A stretch of DNA of 64,000 nt from Paenochrobactrum pullorum. Its GTDB lineage: Bacteria > Pseudomonadota > Alphaproteobacteria > Rhizobiales > Rhizobiaceae. The stretch spans positions 62,001-126,000 of the forward strand of contig NZ_JBHEEH010000008.1 in NCBI RefSeq assembly GCF_041929845.1. Reading direction: 5' to 3'. This document shows, piece by piece, positions 52,890-61,529 of this stretch. The notes under the pieces were generated by a model. That model saw only the letters and a list, made by a program, of their open reading frames with translations. It was not told the origin of the DNA and searched no databases. Numbering within the stretch: the stretch's first letter is position 1; each line of letters begins with the position of its first letter. A program made the translations under genes and the position numbers.

Positions 52890-55088
52890 TTAATCGTTGC
52901 CTTCACCGGCAACGTAAATTGATCTGGTAGCCGCTAAGCTCTCGGTACCGTTTGAAGTGATGGCGTAAGCGCGAATAATGTAAGTGACGCCATGATTGCC
53001 GCCTGATAGCTGGACTGCGCGTGAAAAACCTTGCTGTGGCCGCGTGTTTTCCTGCCCCATTGGATTTCCATCCATTTCAAGACGGCAGGCACAAACTTTG
53101 AGTTCATTGGAGACAACCGTAATCGTTCCGTTAAAAACATAAGCCCCACCATCATCTTCACTGATATTGATTATGGGTGGTTCCGGCTGACTATTATCAA
53201 TGATAACCGGATCAACACTCAAAAACGGTGACCAATAAGAGCCTTCGTCTTTATCGTTGAAGAAACGGACACGTAGATCAGCCTTTTTGCCGTTATGATC
53301 TCCTGCCCGATAAGCATAACGAGCGCCTGCTCCACTGCCATAGGCAGTCATCTGTTGCCACGGATCAGGCTCACCATCAGCGTAAGTGCGAACCACCGCC
53401 TCAGCCTCCGTACCACCATCCACACCGTTGTAAGCGGCTCGCAATTCATAAGAACCATCAGGGTAGCGAACTTGTGTTAATCCTGAAGGCAGTGCCGGTG
53501 TTGGCAATTCACTTTCATATTGCATATCCGGAATGCGTTCCGGTGGCGGTGCCTCATCCCGTGTTACGCTCCAAGTGGGTAAATCAGGCCAGATCATAAA
53601 AGGAATTTCCACAGTGCCATCACTGTCATTCACCCGTGGCGTACCAATTGCCACCGTCACCACCTCATCCAGATCAGGCAGTTCCAGTTTAATTGTCGTA
53701 TGTCCCCAAGCGGCCAGACCTGCCATATTGGTTGTAACCATACCGACATCAGCACGCGCCAAGGAAAACAGCCTGCGCCCAATCCTTTGTGCTTGTGCAG
53801 CTGACGGGCAGAACGGTAACTCGACATCAAAATATTGCTCACCAACGCGGTCAATCTCAGTCTGATCACGCGACCAATCCAATGGAACCGAAGCCGGATC
53901 GTCCGGCTTTTTGGACAGCGCAATCTCCGACATTTCATAATTGCGCTCAGGTGAATAATATTTAATCCGGCAAACATTAGGCCGCTCAACACTATCGGGG
54001 CCTGACTTCCATTGCAGATCCACGATGTCTCTGGCCGTGATCGTGAGCGAAGGTGTGCGAACATCATCAATCAAACGGATGGCGTATTTATTATTCTCGG
54101 TCGGTACAATCTCAGCGCCGATAGATTGCAGCGCCTGCTCAACCACTTCACCGCGTGGCCGCTCGGACGGCCAGATGCCCCACGCTCTTGCACGTGGCTC
54201 AGTACCGCCATGTACATTCAACACCTGATCCGCCTTCGTAGCTTCTTGCCCGATCACAGCCCAATCAATATCTGATGATTTCAAGCTCGGATAAGAGCGA
54301 AGGATATGCGCCACACCCAAAACACCATTGTCGGAATATTTCCATGTGTTTGGATTATCCACCTGCTGCGACGGATCACGCGGATCATAAATAAACTCAG
54401 ACCGCTGCACCCGCTCATATTGAGGTTCACCGCCCTGATAAAGCTTCAAAAACTTCTCATCATTAATGCCAGGCGAGATATACTGAATGAGCGTCTGGGC
54501 AATGCCACGCACCCGATGTTCTGCTGTCCAAAGTGCGGGGAAAGCGTTCATCAGTTCCGGCCATGCTACCTCAGAGCCATTGCCGTTCTTGCTTTTGATA
54601 TAGAGCCATGAGCCACCTTTACGCGACCAAGGCGGCGATGACACCGCGCCGTCACTATCAATGGTAACTTCACGCCCACCGATGAAGTGCTCTTCAATTG
54701 CAGCGACGCGTCCGCGCACATGACAAATCAAACGCCAGCGATCTAAGCCGACGGTATTACCAAAGGCTTTAAGGCCAGCAATTCGTACGCGTCCAATGGC
54801 GCGAATTTCAGAACTATTGCCGGTTTCAAATGTACTTTTATATTCACCCGGATCAATCTTTGGTGCCTTAGGCCCGAACATTGCGCCAGCAAGTAATTGC
54901 GCACCAATTGCACCTGCGCCAAGAACTAAAGAACCAAGCATACCGGCACTCATGGCAGGCAATATTCCGGCAGCACCAATCGACATCAAGCCTGATATAA
55001 CTGCACTGCCAATAGAAATTGGATCAGCCAAAGCCGTCCCGCTCATAAGCAGATATGAGCTGACTGCAAGAACAAGACGTTTTTTCAT
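52890..55088 (-). CDS. Phage tail tip hub / host-specificity protein (gpJ-like)
   Basis: 732 aa. Middle part carries the hub-type domains ('DRWRLICHVRGRVAAIEEHF', 'ARDIVDLQWKSGPDSVERPN', 'RIGRRLFSLARADVG') and the C-terminal third has fibronectin-like beta domains. Notably, the N-terminus is a textbook signal peptide (residues 1-22, ending 'GTALA|DP') followed by a Gly/Ala-rich hydrophobic stretch (about 25-70). Position matches the final hub protein of GTA-like tails. The tailspike gene follows. Confidence 0.85.
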   Translation of the reverse strand: MKKRLVLAVSSYLLMSGTALADPISIGSAVISGLMSIGAAGILPAMSAGMLGSLVLGAGAIGAQLLAGAMFGPKAPKIDPGEYKSTFETGNSSEIRAIGRVRIAGLKAFGNTVGLDRWRLICHVRGRVAAIEEHFIGGREVTIDSDGAVSSPPWSRKGGSWLYIKSKNGNGSEVAWPELMNAFPALWTAEHRVRGIAQTLIQYISPGINDEKFLKLYQGGEPQYERVQRSEFIYDPRDPSQQVDNPNTWKYSDNGVLGVAHILRSYPSLKSSDIDWAVIGQEATKADQVLNVHGGTEPRARAWGIWPSERPRGEVVEQALQSIGAEIVPTENNKYAIRLIDDVRTPSLTITARDIVDLQWKSGPDSVERPNVCRIKYYSPERNYEMSEIALSKKPDDPASVPLDWSRDQTEIDRVGEQYFDVELPFCPSAAQAQRIGRRLFSLARADVGMVTTNMAGLAAWGHTTIKLELPDLDEVVTVAIGTPRVNDSDGTVEIPFMIWPDLPTWSVTRDEAPPPERIPDMQYESELPTPALPSGLTQVRYPDGSYELRAAYNGVDGGTEAEAVVRTYADGEPDPWQQMTAYGSGAGARYAYRAGDHNGKKADLRVRFFNDKDEGSYWSPFLSVDPVIIDNSQPEPPIINISEDDGGAYVFNGTITVVSNELKVCACRLEMDGNPMGQENTRPQQGFSRAVQLSGGNHGVTYIIRAYAITSNGTESLAATRSIYVAGEGND

Positions 55089-55090
55089 GA

Positions 55091-55489
55091 TTAAATAGCC
55101 CAGACCTTTACAAAGGATCGCGGTCTTAAAAATCGGGTACCCGTTTCAGTACGAAGAATACAGGCACCATCATTGGCAATAATCACGCCAACATCGCCAT
55201 AATCGGCAGTGCGCACCAATGCTACATCGCCGAGCTGCGGCTCACCCCTATTCTCAAAAATACCTGCTTGAGCAAGAGCGTTAGTCCAAAGCGCCAACAA
55301 ACCGCCGTGGTGATCAATGATCTTCAAAGCTTCATCTTTGCTGGAATAGTTAGCCAAACGCGGCACATGGCAACCAGTGGCTATTTCTACCCACTTGGCA
55401 GCATAAGCCGTGCAGTCACTCTCACCCCAGATAACAGGCACATCTTTCCAGCCCTCAACATAGGCTTTTAAAAGCTCAGCACGTTCCAT
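55091..55489 (-). CDS. Phage tail peptidase-like protein (NlpC/P60-type, DUF6950-like)
   Basis: 132 aa from ATG 55489 (GGAA before it; the longer frame overlaps the upstream gene too far). 'VIWGESDCTAYAAKW' has the Cys of an NlpC/P60-like peptidase, and 'GEPQLGDVALVRTADYGDVGVII' the second motif, but the usual His after 'GDV' is not evident, so activity is uncertain. Position between the DUF2163-like protein and hub is that of the tail peptidase in GTA-like phages. Confidence 0.78.
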   Translation of the reverse strand: MERAELLKAYVEGWKDVPVIWGESDCTAYAAKWVEIATGCHVPRLANYSSKDEALKIIDHHGGLLALWTNALAQAGIFENRGEPQLGDVALVRTADYGDVGVIIANDGACILRTETGTRFLRPRSFVKVWAI

Positions 55490-55490
55490 G

Positions 55491-56063
55491 TTATTTCCAG
55501 TTTTCCATGACTTTAACACCGACGAAATCCAAGCCCTTATCGCCTGGGTATCTGCGGCGCTGATCAGCTGGGTTCCACTGCCCACCAAACGGATAGTTTT
55601 GCGACGACCAGATGCTTTCAATCGTCACGGTGACCGTGCGCAATCCGATACCGCTCCACGCCAGAGACGGCGCGCTAAGCTTGCCCGGAAAGAGCTTGCG
55701 CTGCGGGATAACCAGTTCTTCGGTTTCACCGTCAAATGCTGCCCAATAGAGATCAGCCCGCCTGCCCTCGATGTCGCGCGCACTGGTATGCACCGATTTG
55801 AAAAACTCTTTATTCGCACCAGATAATGTAACCTCAACAGCCACAGCCTGCCCGAAGCGTGGTTCTTCAATATTACTCAAAGCCACCATCTGCGTGCCGA
55901 GTGGATCAGTTACACCACGCCATTCATGGCCGTTGAGCATGACACGTCCGGTACCGTTGTGCAGTCGAACGATGCCAATTGGCAGATCCAATTCTAAAAA
56001 CCACGCACGAGCCACATGAGGACGGCGCAGCTTTGCCAGATCATCTTCTGTGAAGGTTGTCAT
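55491..56063 (-). CDS. Phage tail protein (DUF2163-like, hub-associated)
   Basis: 190 aa. 'RAWFLELDLPIGIVRLHNGT' and 'GVTDPLGTQMVALSNIEEPR' resemble the tail-tip component that in GTA-like phages links the distal tail protein to the hub. 'YPFGGQWNPADQRRRYPGDKG' at the C-terminus is a common ending for these proteins. The downstream gene starts directly after its stop. Confidence 0.75.
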   Translation of the reverse strand: MTTFTEDDLAKLRRPHVARAWFLELDLPIGIVRLHNGTGRVMLNGHEWRGVTDPLGTQMVALSNIEEPRFGQAVAVEVTLSGANKEFFKSVHTSARDIEGRRADLYWAAFDGETEELVIPQRKLFPGKLSAPSLAWSGIGLRTVTVTIESIWSSQNYPFGGQWNPADQRRRYPGDKGLDFVGVKVMENWK

Positions 56064-56131
56064 TCACGCCTCTTGGATTCGACAGCAGCAGCAGCCTGTG
56101 CTTTTCTAGTGATGTTTTAAAGGGGACGAAA

Positions 56132-56311
56132 ATGTCAGAATCAATTTCATTGACTGCTATGAAAGAACAAATCGACAATTTGCAAAAAGAAGTGAACGAG
56201 TTACGCAGCATTGTTCGTCAATTGGCGTCACAAGAGTTTATCAAAAAAAATGAACTCAACACTCGTCTTTCTGCGGAGTTAAACAAGCCCCGATCAGGTC
56301 GGGGGAGATAA
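56132..56311 (+). CDS. 59-residue coiled-coil protein (prophage accessory)
   Basis: 59 aa on the strand opposite to the tail genes. Residues 10-40 form a clear coiled coil ('MKEQIDNLQKEVNELRSIV') and the tail is basic. Start ATG 56132 with AAAGGGGA. Unknown function; its 3' end overlaps the frameshifted small gene on the minus strand. Confidence 0.65.
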   Translation: MSESISLTAMKEQIDNLQKEVNELRSIVRQLASQEFIKKNELNTRLSAELNKPRSGRGR

Positions 56312-56448
56312 GCCCCTCTCCATAAGATTTAATCGCATTTTCGAAAGTCTTGATACGCTCTCCGTGCGGCTCATCCAAAAAAACAGTATGATGTGAATGC
56401 CGCATGGATTGCCAATGCACGATAAATTTTATCCATATCCGTTTTCAT
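56256..56448 (-). pseudogene. Small phage gene with frameshift in a T7 run
   Basis: ATG 56448 follows AAGGA and lies 2 bases after the stop of the tail gene upstream. It reads 'MKTDMDKIYRALAIHAAFT', then stops after 25 codons just beyond TTTTTTT (minus strand; A7 at 56377-56383). One T fewer would join it to an open frame of 40 more codons ('LDEPHGERIKTFENAIKSY' ... stop at 56256), giving a plausible 63-residue protein. So it is either a real frameshift mutation or a homopolymer sequencing error. Confidence 0.5.
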
Positions 56449-56450
56449 GT

Positions 56451-57173
56451 TTAATCCTTCCAATAATCGCGAACATCATAATCAAGGCACTCAATGAGTG
56501 AGATTGATAAACCGGTAGCGAAAGCGGCTTCACGCGGCAGCGGGGCAGCATCCTGACTGGATAATCGCATAGCCAATGTCGGGTTGAGCGTTGCGAAGTC
56601 CTCGATAGTCAAAGCCTTTCTAAGCTTCGGCCAGATACGATAATGTCCCAGGTCAAACATCTCGGTAATCATATACAAACCAAAGTGAAACGGAGAGAAC
56701 CCGATCATATCCCCGACATCGAGGTTATAGCCGAAGAAATCCGCATTCAGTCTGATCTCTGTCGTATCTTTGGGTGCTGGTGAAACAACAGGCACTAGCG
56801 GGTTACTGGAAGCCCACTGCCGCCCATTATCCCACGGCATCTGATTATTCCAAGGCTGGCCTGCTCGCCATTTATCAGTAGTAGAAGTCAATCCACGCTG
56901 GCTAAACGACAACCCATCCCAATCACAAAACGAGACACGCACAGCATTTGCCCCACCATGTAGAGCAGTAACAAGACCACGATAGCGGCGAAATTCCTGA
57001 CCGCGTAATGGCGGGAATGAAAAACGCCATGACCACAAACCGAACGGCGAACCATAACTTTGATTAAACCCGCCAACACTATCAGTTGAGCCAGAGCCGA
57101 TTGTACGCGGCCCCGATAAAGGCTCACGGAAATTAGCCCGTAATCCTACAGGCCATGATAATAAACGAGCCAT
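56451..57173 (-). CDS. Phage distal-tail-like protein
   Basis: 240 aa, aromatic-rich ('SPFGLWSWRFSFPPLRGQEF', 'WRAGQPWNNQMPWDN'), as is common for distal tail/baseplate proteins of rhizobial siphophages. In GTA-like phages this position, between tape measure and the DUF2163 protein, holds the distal tail protein. Its start overlaps the tape-measure stop by one base. The family is inferred mainly from position. Confidence 0.72.
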   Translation of the reverse strand: MARLLSWPVGLRANFREPLSGPRTIGSGSTDSVGGFNQSYGSPFGLWSWRFSFPPLRGQEFRRYRGLVTALHGGANAVRVSFCDWDGLSFSQRGLTSTTDKWRAGQPWNNQMPWDNGRQWASSNPLVPVVSPAPKDTTEIRLNADFFGYNLDVGDMIGFSPFHFGLYMITEMFDLGHYRIWPKLRKALTIEDFATLNPTLAMRLSSQDAAPLPREAAFATGLSISLIECLDYDVRDYWKD

Positions 57174-60028
57174 CAGCCACGTGTCCCCCGTACTTGTCGG
57201 GCATTACTGCGATTATCCACCATCGTTGGAATGTTTTTTGATAACTGGGCGGTTGAGCGTGACGCTTCGTTTCGAGCAACACTTTCAACGAATGGCATCA
57301 GGTTGCCGTTTCCGTCAGTAGAAACGCCCACTGTCACATGCACATTCTGCGCGCCAGATCCCGTGCTTTTCGGTAAATTTAAATCGACGGGTATACGCCT
57401 ACCATCAGGAAGTGGCACCGCCGCCTCCGGCCCTGCCTCACCAAAAATAGCAGCAGTTCGAGAAACACCGCCACGGGCAAAGGTCTTCATCGGTTGTGGT
57501 CGACCATGAGCAGCAACGCCACCTTTAGCAAACCCAAAGATCGTACCAAGCAGACCAGTCCCGCCCCCAAACAATCCTGCCAATGGCCCTTTACCCAACA
57601 GTAACGCCTGATTAACAGCGTCCATCAGCGTATTGAGGAAACCATCAAGTGCCTTATTACCTGTTTCAATGGCTGGTATCATCGACTGGAAAGCATCCAT
57701 CATTGAGCCTTTTAAGAAGTCGGATGCTTGTCGAGCCTGCTCATGAGTTTCTGCGAGTTGATTTACTGCGACTGTGGTCTGGGCATAGCCTTCTGCCAGT
57801 GCCTCAATTTCTGCCCTAAGTTCTGGGGTGTCCTTTAACCCTGCCTTTTGCGCAGCATTTAGTAACTCTTGCGCAGTCTTTGCTTTTGTAATCGCATACT
57901 CATAGTCATTAATCAGTGGGTTGAGATTGTCTAAAACCTCAGCCTCTTGATTAAGCATCGCCCAACGCTCTTTGATCTGCTCTATCTCACGTTGAAGGTC
58001 ATCTTTTTTATTACCACCACGACCAGACTTTTTACGACCACCTCCCCCATTCGCTTTTTTCTCAGCATCAGCGATGGCTTTGGCCTGCGCCTCTAAGTTC
58101 TTCGCTAAATCACTACCGAAACGACGGTCAAAGTTTAATTTGTAAGCTCTGTCACCTTCCAATTTTTCAGCATCAGTAAACGGTATTAACTTGCCGCCTT
58201 TACCACTACCGCCACCCACTCCTGCACTTGCTATATTCAAGGCGTTCACTTCACCCCGAGTGGCAGCTGCTTGTTTGGCTATATCCTGCATTTTAGCGAT
58301 TAATGACGTGATATCAGGGTCAATTTTCGAAAGCCGATCAAGCTCTGCATTATAATCCTCAACCGACAGCTCACCGTCTTTAAACCGTTGGGTTAATGTA
58401 CCAAGCTCACCATATACCGGTGAAAAGTAAGTTTTTAATCCAAGTAGACCACGCCCTGCCGCATTAAATGCTTCATCAAGAGCAGCAAGAGACTTAGTGA
58501 CGTTATCTTTCGCTTCATCAAGTTTGATTGCTCGCTGCGCCTCGGTTAACCCTTCTGCCACTGCAAAAAGCTTTTCCGCTGTTTTTTCAATACCTAACCC
58601 AGCATAGTCGGAATCCTCGCCAGCCTTACGAATAGCTTCCGCGTATCTGTTCGCACGCTCTTCTGCTTCCTGCGAGCGCGCTGAGAGAGCGTACATGATA
58701 CCAGTCAGAGCAATCAGGCCAATACCGACCGGCCCCCCTAGCGCACTAACGGCAGTTGAGAAGCCACGTACAGCAGCAGCCGAAGCTGTAGCGATTGGGC
58801 CTGTAGCAGCCAATTGAGCATTCGCTGCACTTAATGCCATGCGAGAAGCGAGCAATTCACGGCTTAGATTGCGATGAGAAGCTGTGACAAGGCCATTTGC
58901 TTTCGCTGCCATGAATGCTGCCTCAGCACTGCGAACTCTGGCAACCGCTACGGCTTGCTCTTCAATAGCGGCAACACGTGAAGCCGCCATCGCCGCATGT
59001 GTGGATTTAGCATATGCGCCAAGATTATTAGCGGCATTTCCGATTTGTCGAGATGCAAGTACAGTTGCCATAGCCAAGCCAGCAACGGCTACGGCATCCA
59101 TATTATTAGCAACTCCTCCGAGCAAACCGGCAAGCTTTTCAGAAACCTTACCTGTCTGATCCAAAGCTCCAACTGATTTAAGAGCAGAGTTCTGGATCAA
59201 CTGAAAAGCGTCACCCATTGTTGCGGGCATACTTTCTGCTTGTTCGGAAAGTTCTTCCATACGCTTTGTCAGAGCATTGTAGATCACTTGTGATGTAATC
59301 TTACCTTCTGCACCGATAGCGCGTAGTTGATTCACGCCAACACCAAGCTCAGCGGCCAACACCTCAGCAACACGACCACCAGTTTCGATAACTGTATTAA
59401 GCTGATCGCCGGACAGCTTACCGGAAGCCATAGCCTTGGAAAGAGCATTGCTAACGCTAGCTGCACGATCAGCCTTGGCACCAGACACAACAAGTGCGTT
59501 ATTTAATGCTTCTGTGTAATCCAGCTGTTGGTTTGTATTGTAACCAAGCTCCTTGAGTGCAGTGCTGTTTGCAATGAAGCTTTCTGCCGTCTGCTGAAGA
59601 CCGGAATATGTACTTTGCGCGAGATCGTAAATTCTCTCCATCACGGCAGGAGCTTGGGACATTTCACCAACAGCAATGCCAACACGAGCAGATATATCAG
59701 ACCAAGTATCAGCCATGTTAACCAGCTCGCGTGCAGCAAAGATGCCTGCAAGACCGGTCATCATGCCACGCATTGATGCCGTAGACTGACTTAACTTCCC
59801 CTCAGCTGCACTGACCGCTGCTACAGACGCATCAAGGTCTTTCTTGATTGACTGGCTAATCCCACCGCGAGCGAACACGCCCTCAATGTTCTTATTCATA
59901 TCACGGAAACGGCGTTCAATCTGCGTAGATTGCTTTGCGGCCTGAGCATTCACACGCTTAAGCTCTTTCTCAAAAGAGGCTGTACGTGCTTCAAACGCGA
60001 TGACAAGGCGCTCAACATCTGTTGCCAT
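57173..60028 (-). CDS. Phage tail tape measure protein
   Basis: 951 aa, sets tail length and helps DNA entry. N-terminal tape-measure domain (about 75-270: 'GDQLNTVIETGGRVAEVLAA', 'KMEELSEQ'-type helices), a hydrophobic segment at about 430-455 ('GIGLIALTGIMYALSARSQ'), long alpha-helical middle, and a Gly-rich C-terminal part with 'GGGTGLLGTIFGFAKGGVAA' and 'FGEAGPEAAVPLPDGRRIPV', a hallmark of tape measure C-termini. The tail predicted from this length would be a moderately long siphovirus tail. Confidence 0.92.
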   Translation of the reverse strand: MATDVERLVIAFEARTASFEKELKRVNAQAAKQSTQIERRFRDMNKNIEGVFARGGISQSIKKDLDASVAAVSAAEGKLSQSTASMRGMMTGLAGIFAARELVNMADTWSDISARVGIAVGEMSQAPAVMERIYDLAQSTYSGLQQTAESFIANSTALKELGYNTNQQLDYTEALNNALVVSGAKADRAASVSNALSKAMASGKLSGDQLNTVIETGGRVAEVLAAELGVGVNQLRAIGAEGKITSQVIYNALTKRMEELSEQAESMPATMGDAFQLIQNSALKSVGALDQTGKVSEKLAGLLGGVANNMDAVAVAGLAMATVLASRQIGNAANNLGAYAKSTHAAMAASRVAAIEEQAVAVARVRSAEAAFMAAKANGLVTASHRNLSRELLASRMALSAANAQLAATGPIATASAAAVRGFSTAVSALGGPVGIGLIALTGIMYALSARSQEAEERANRYAEAIRKAGEDSDYAGLGIEKTAEKLFAVAEGLTEAQRAIKLDEAKDNVTKSLAALDEAFNAAGRGLLGLKTYFSPVYGELGTLTQRFKDGELSVEDYNAELDRLSKIDPDITSLIAKMQDIAKQAAATRGEVNALNIASAGVGGGSGKGGKLIPFTDAEKLEGDRAYKLNFDRRFGSDLAKNLEAQAKAIADAEKKANGGGGRKKSGRGGNKKDDLQREIEQIKERWAMLNQEAEVLDNLNPLINDYEYAITKAKTAQELLNAAQKAGLKDTPELRAEIEALAEGYAQTTVAVNQLAETHEQARQASDFLKGSMMDAFQSMIPAIETGNKALDGFLNTLMDAVNQALLLGKGPLAGLFGGGTGLLGTIFGFAKGGVAAHGRPQPMKTFARGGVSRTAAIFGEAGPEAAVPLPDGRRIPVDLNLPKSTGSGAQNVHVTVGVSTDGNGNLMPFVESVARNEASRSTAQLSKNIPTMVDNRSNARQVRGTRG

Positions 60029-60077
60029 TATTAGTTACATCCTGATAATGATACTGGTGAGAGAGGGGAATTCCGCA

Positions 60078-60338
60078 ATGAAAATCAAGATTAAATCTTC
60101 CACTCAACTTACTATGGTAGGGTGGTTGGGGGCAGTTCTGCTAGTTGCTAGCCCAACTGCAGCAGTTTTTCTTTACATGTCAGCGGTCAGGAACATCACG
60201 TCCTATAGCACTGGACAGATTTCAGGCCGAATAGACATGTCCATATTTTTCGCGCTCCTGACTATCGTCGGATACATGCTTTTTTCTATGGGAAGAGAAA
60301 CAATCTCAGTTGCACTCAGCGGTGAAGATGCAGAATAG
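60078..60338 (+). CDS. Small two-helix membrane protein (prophage moron)
   Basis: 86 aa from ATG 60078 (GAGAGGGGAA upstream). Two membrane helices ('VGWLGAVLLVASPTAAVFLY' and 'IFFALLTIVGYMLFSMG'). Function unknown; candidate superinfection-exclusion or other lysogen-expressed membrane protein purely from its position and orientation. A hairpin agcgccc / gggcgct (60342-60359) follows. Confidence 0.7.
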   Translation: MKIKIKSSTQLTMVGWLGAVLLVASPTAAVFLYMSAVRNITSYSTGQISGRIDMSIFFALLTIVGYMLFSMGRETISVALSGEDAE

Positions 60339-60437
60339 AAAAGCGCCCCGTAGGGCGCTCTCTATGAGCGATTGATAGCCCTCGACATTCCAGCTCTCTT
60401 TTGATTTGATAGCGTGGGGATAAGGGGGAGTTAAAGT

Positions 60438-60962
60438 ATGCGGGCTATGTGGCTTGTTACCATTGCACTTTTAACTGGGTGCGCTAGCGGGATGGAGCCA
60501 ATTTCAGACCCAGTCTTCATTCAAGGCTTTACCATTACGAATGTTGGCAAAACCGTAGTTTGCATGGGGTCGTATTCACGCCCTACCTTGGAAACTGATA
60601 TCACGACAGATATTACATGCGATGGCGGCCTAACTGGCCGTATTGCGATCAAGACGTTGAGCAACGGTCACCCAACTGTCGCGACAGCATCAATATCAAA
60701 CGGTACTGTCGCACAAGCTCGATTTAAGCCAATTTTAGGCGACAGGCACGCTTACGGCGATATTGTTAATGTCGCTGTGAAATCACCATCACCTAACGCT
60801 AAGGTGAAACAGGCTCCGAGAATGTCAACACGTGCCCAAACAAGCTCCAGCGCATCTCGATGGTCATCTAGCCGGAGGTATTATCGCGGCCCACGCGGTG
60901 GCTGCTATTACATAAACTCGAATGGTAACAAAACCTATGTCGATGGGAGCTATTGCCGATAG
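60438..60962 (+). CDS. Prophage lipoprotein with C-terminal GPRGGCYYIN motif
   Basis: 174 aa. Lipobox 'LLTGC' (Cys15) marks an outer-membrane or inner-membrane lipoprotein. The N-terminal half is beta-rich; the C-terminus after a Ser-rich linker is 'RGPRGGCYYINSNGNKTYV', a short motif found at the ends of many phage-carried proteins. Plus strand, between chaperone and tape measure genes: a moron. Surface lipoproteins of this kind can block re-infection, but this is inference. Confidence 0.72.
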   Translation: MRAMWLVTIALLTGCASGMEPISDPVFIQGFTITNVGKTVVCMGSYSRPTLETDITTDITCDGGLTGRIAIKTLSNGHPTVATASISNGTVAQARFKPILGDRHAYGDIVNVAVKSPSPNAKVKQAPRMSTRAQTSSSASRWSSSRRYYRGPRGGCYYINSNGNKTYVDGSYCR

Positions 60963-60980
60963 CCCGCCGAAGCGGGCTAT
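60959..60980. terminator. Hairpin between convergent lipoprotein and chaperone genes
   Basis: Perfect 9-bp stem atagcccgc / gcgggctat with CGAA loop; short T-run on neither side is strong. Lies between the ends of two convergent genes. Confidence 0.55.
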
Positions 60981-60987
60981 TATCATT

Positions 60988-61224
60988 CTAAACGCCTTCA
61001 ATCCCAAGCTCTCGCATACGATCGATACTCATAGCATCGGGTTTGTTTTCTTCGACACCATTTGCGGCTCTATGACCCGCTGTGGCGCAAGCAAACTCCC
61101 AGAGCGTCATTTTCCCGATATCCTGCGGAATCACTCCTGCCCACTGGTAGAACTGGTTGAATTTCCACTTTCCTCGCGGGAGCGGTTTCGGGTCTTTTTC
61201 GCCCCCGCCTTTAGCTCCCCCGGC
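60988..61224 (-). CDS. Tail assembly chaperone extension reached by -1 frameshift
   Basis: An open frame in the -1 phase of the preceding chaperone gene. It opens after a TGA near 61230 and runs to TAG at 60988. Translation gives 'GGAKGGGEKDPKPLPRGKW', 'FNQFYQWAGVIPQDIGKM', 'TLWEFACATAGHRAANGVEE', which looks like a genuine tail chaperone C-domain ('W.g..p.d...mT..E'). There is no good independent ribosome site except a weak one before an internal ATG. G-rich slip candidates (CCGGGGGAG 61215-61223 and GCGGGGGCGAAAAAG 61194-61208) lie in the overlap. This matches the G/GT arrangement of lambda-like phages. Confidence 0.65.
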   Translation of the reverse strand, partial: AGGAKGGGEKDPKPLPRGKWKFNQFYQWAGVIPQDIGKMTLWEFACATAGHRAANGVEENKPDAMSIDRMRELGIEGV

Positions 61225-61529
61225 TGATCATCCTCGTTTCCATATAGAGCAACTAGTAAAATAGCTTGTGCGGTGAGGACTGACAGTGTGAGCGGTCTAT
61301 CCTCAACGAATTTTGCGACCAGCTTTCGGGCATCCTCTTTAGGCATCCCCCCGCCCTCCAGTCCAAGGCGAATGGTCTGGATGACATCATCAACCAGCCA
61401 TTGCTTTGTTGTCAGGCGAGAAAGTATCCATTCAGGCCCTGCATCGCATCGATCTTGCAGGGCGCGAAGATGCTCAATGCGGAGATCAAAATCATGCTCT
61501 CCGCCTGCCCATGTGAGTGTGCGCGCCAT
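61131..61529 (-). CDS. Phage tail assembly chaperone (GTA gp10-like)
   Basis: 132 aa. 'LTWAGGEHDFDLRIEHLRAL', 'IQTIRLGLEGGGMPKEDARKLV' and 'LTLSVLTAQAILLVALYG' match the tail assembly chaperone family of GTA-like phages. The C-terminal about 25 residues are low complexity and probably only read through before the stop; the useful product may be the -1 frameshift fusion to the downstream frame. Its start overlaps the tail-tube stop by one base. Confidence 0.82.
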   Translation of the reverse strand: MARTLTWAGGEHDFDLRIEHLRALQDRCDAGPEWILSRLTTKQWLVDDVIQTIRLGLEGGGMPKEDARKLVAKFVEDRPLTLSVLTAQAILLVALYGNEDDQPGELKAGAKKTRNRSREESGNSTSSTSGQE

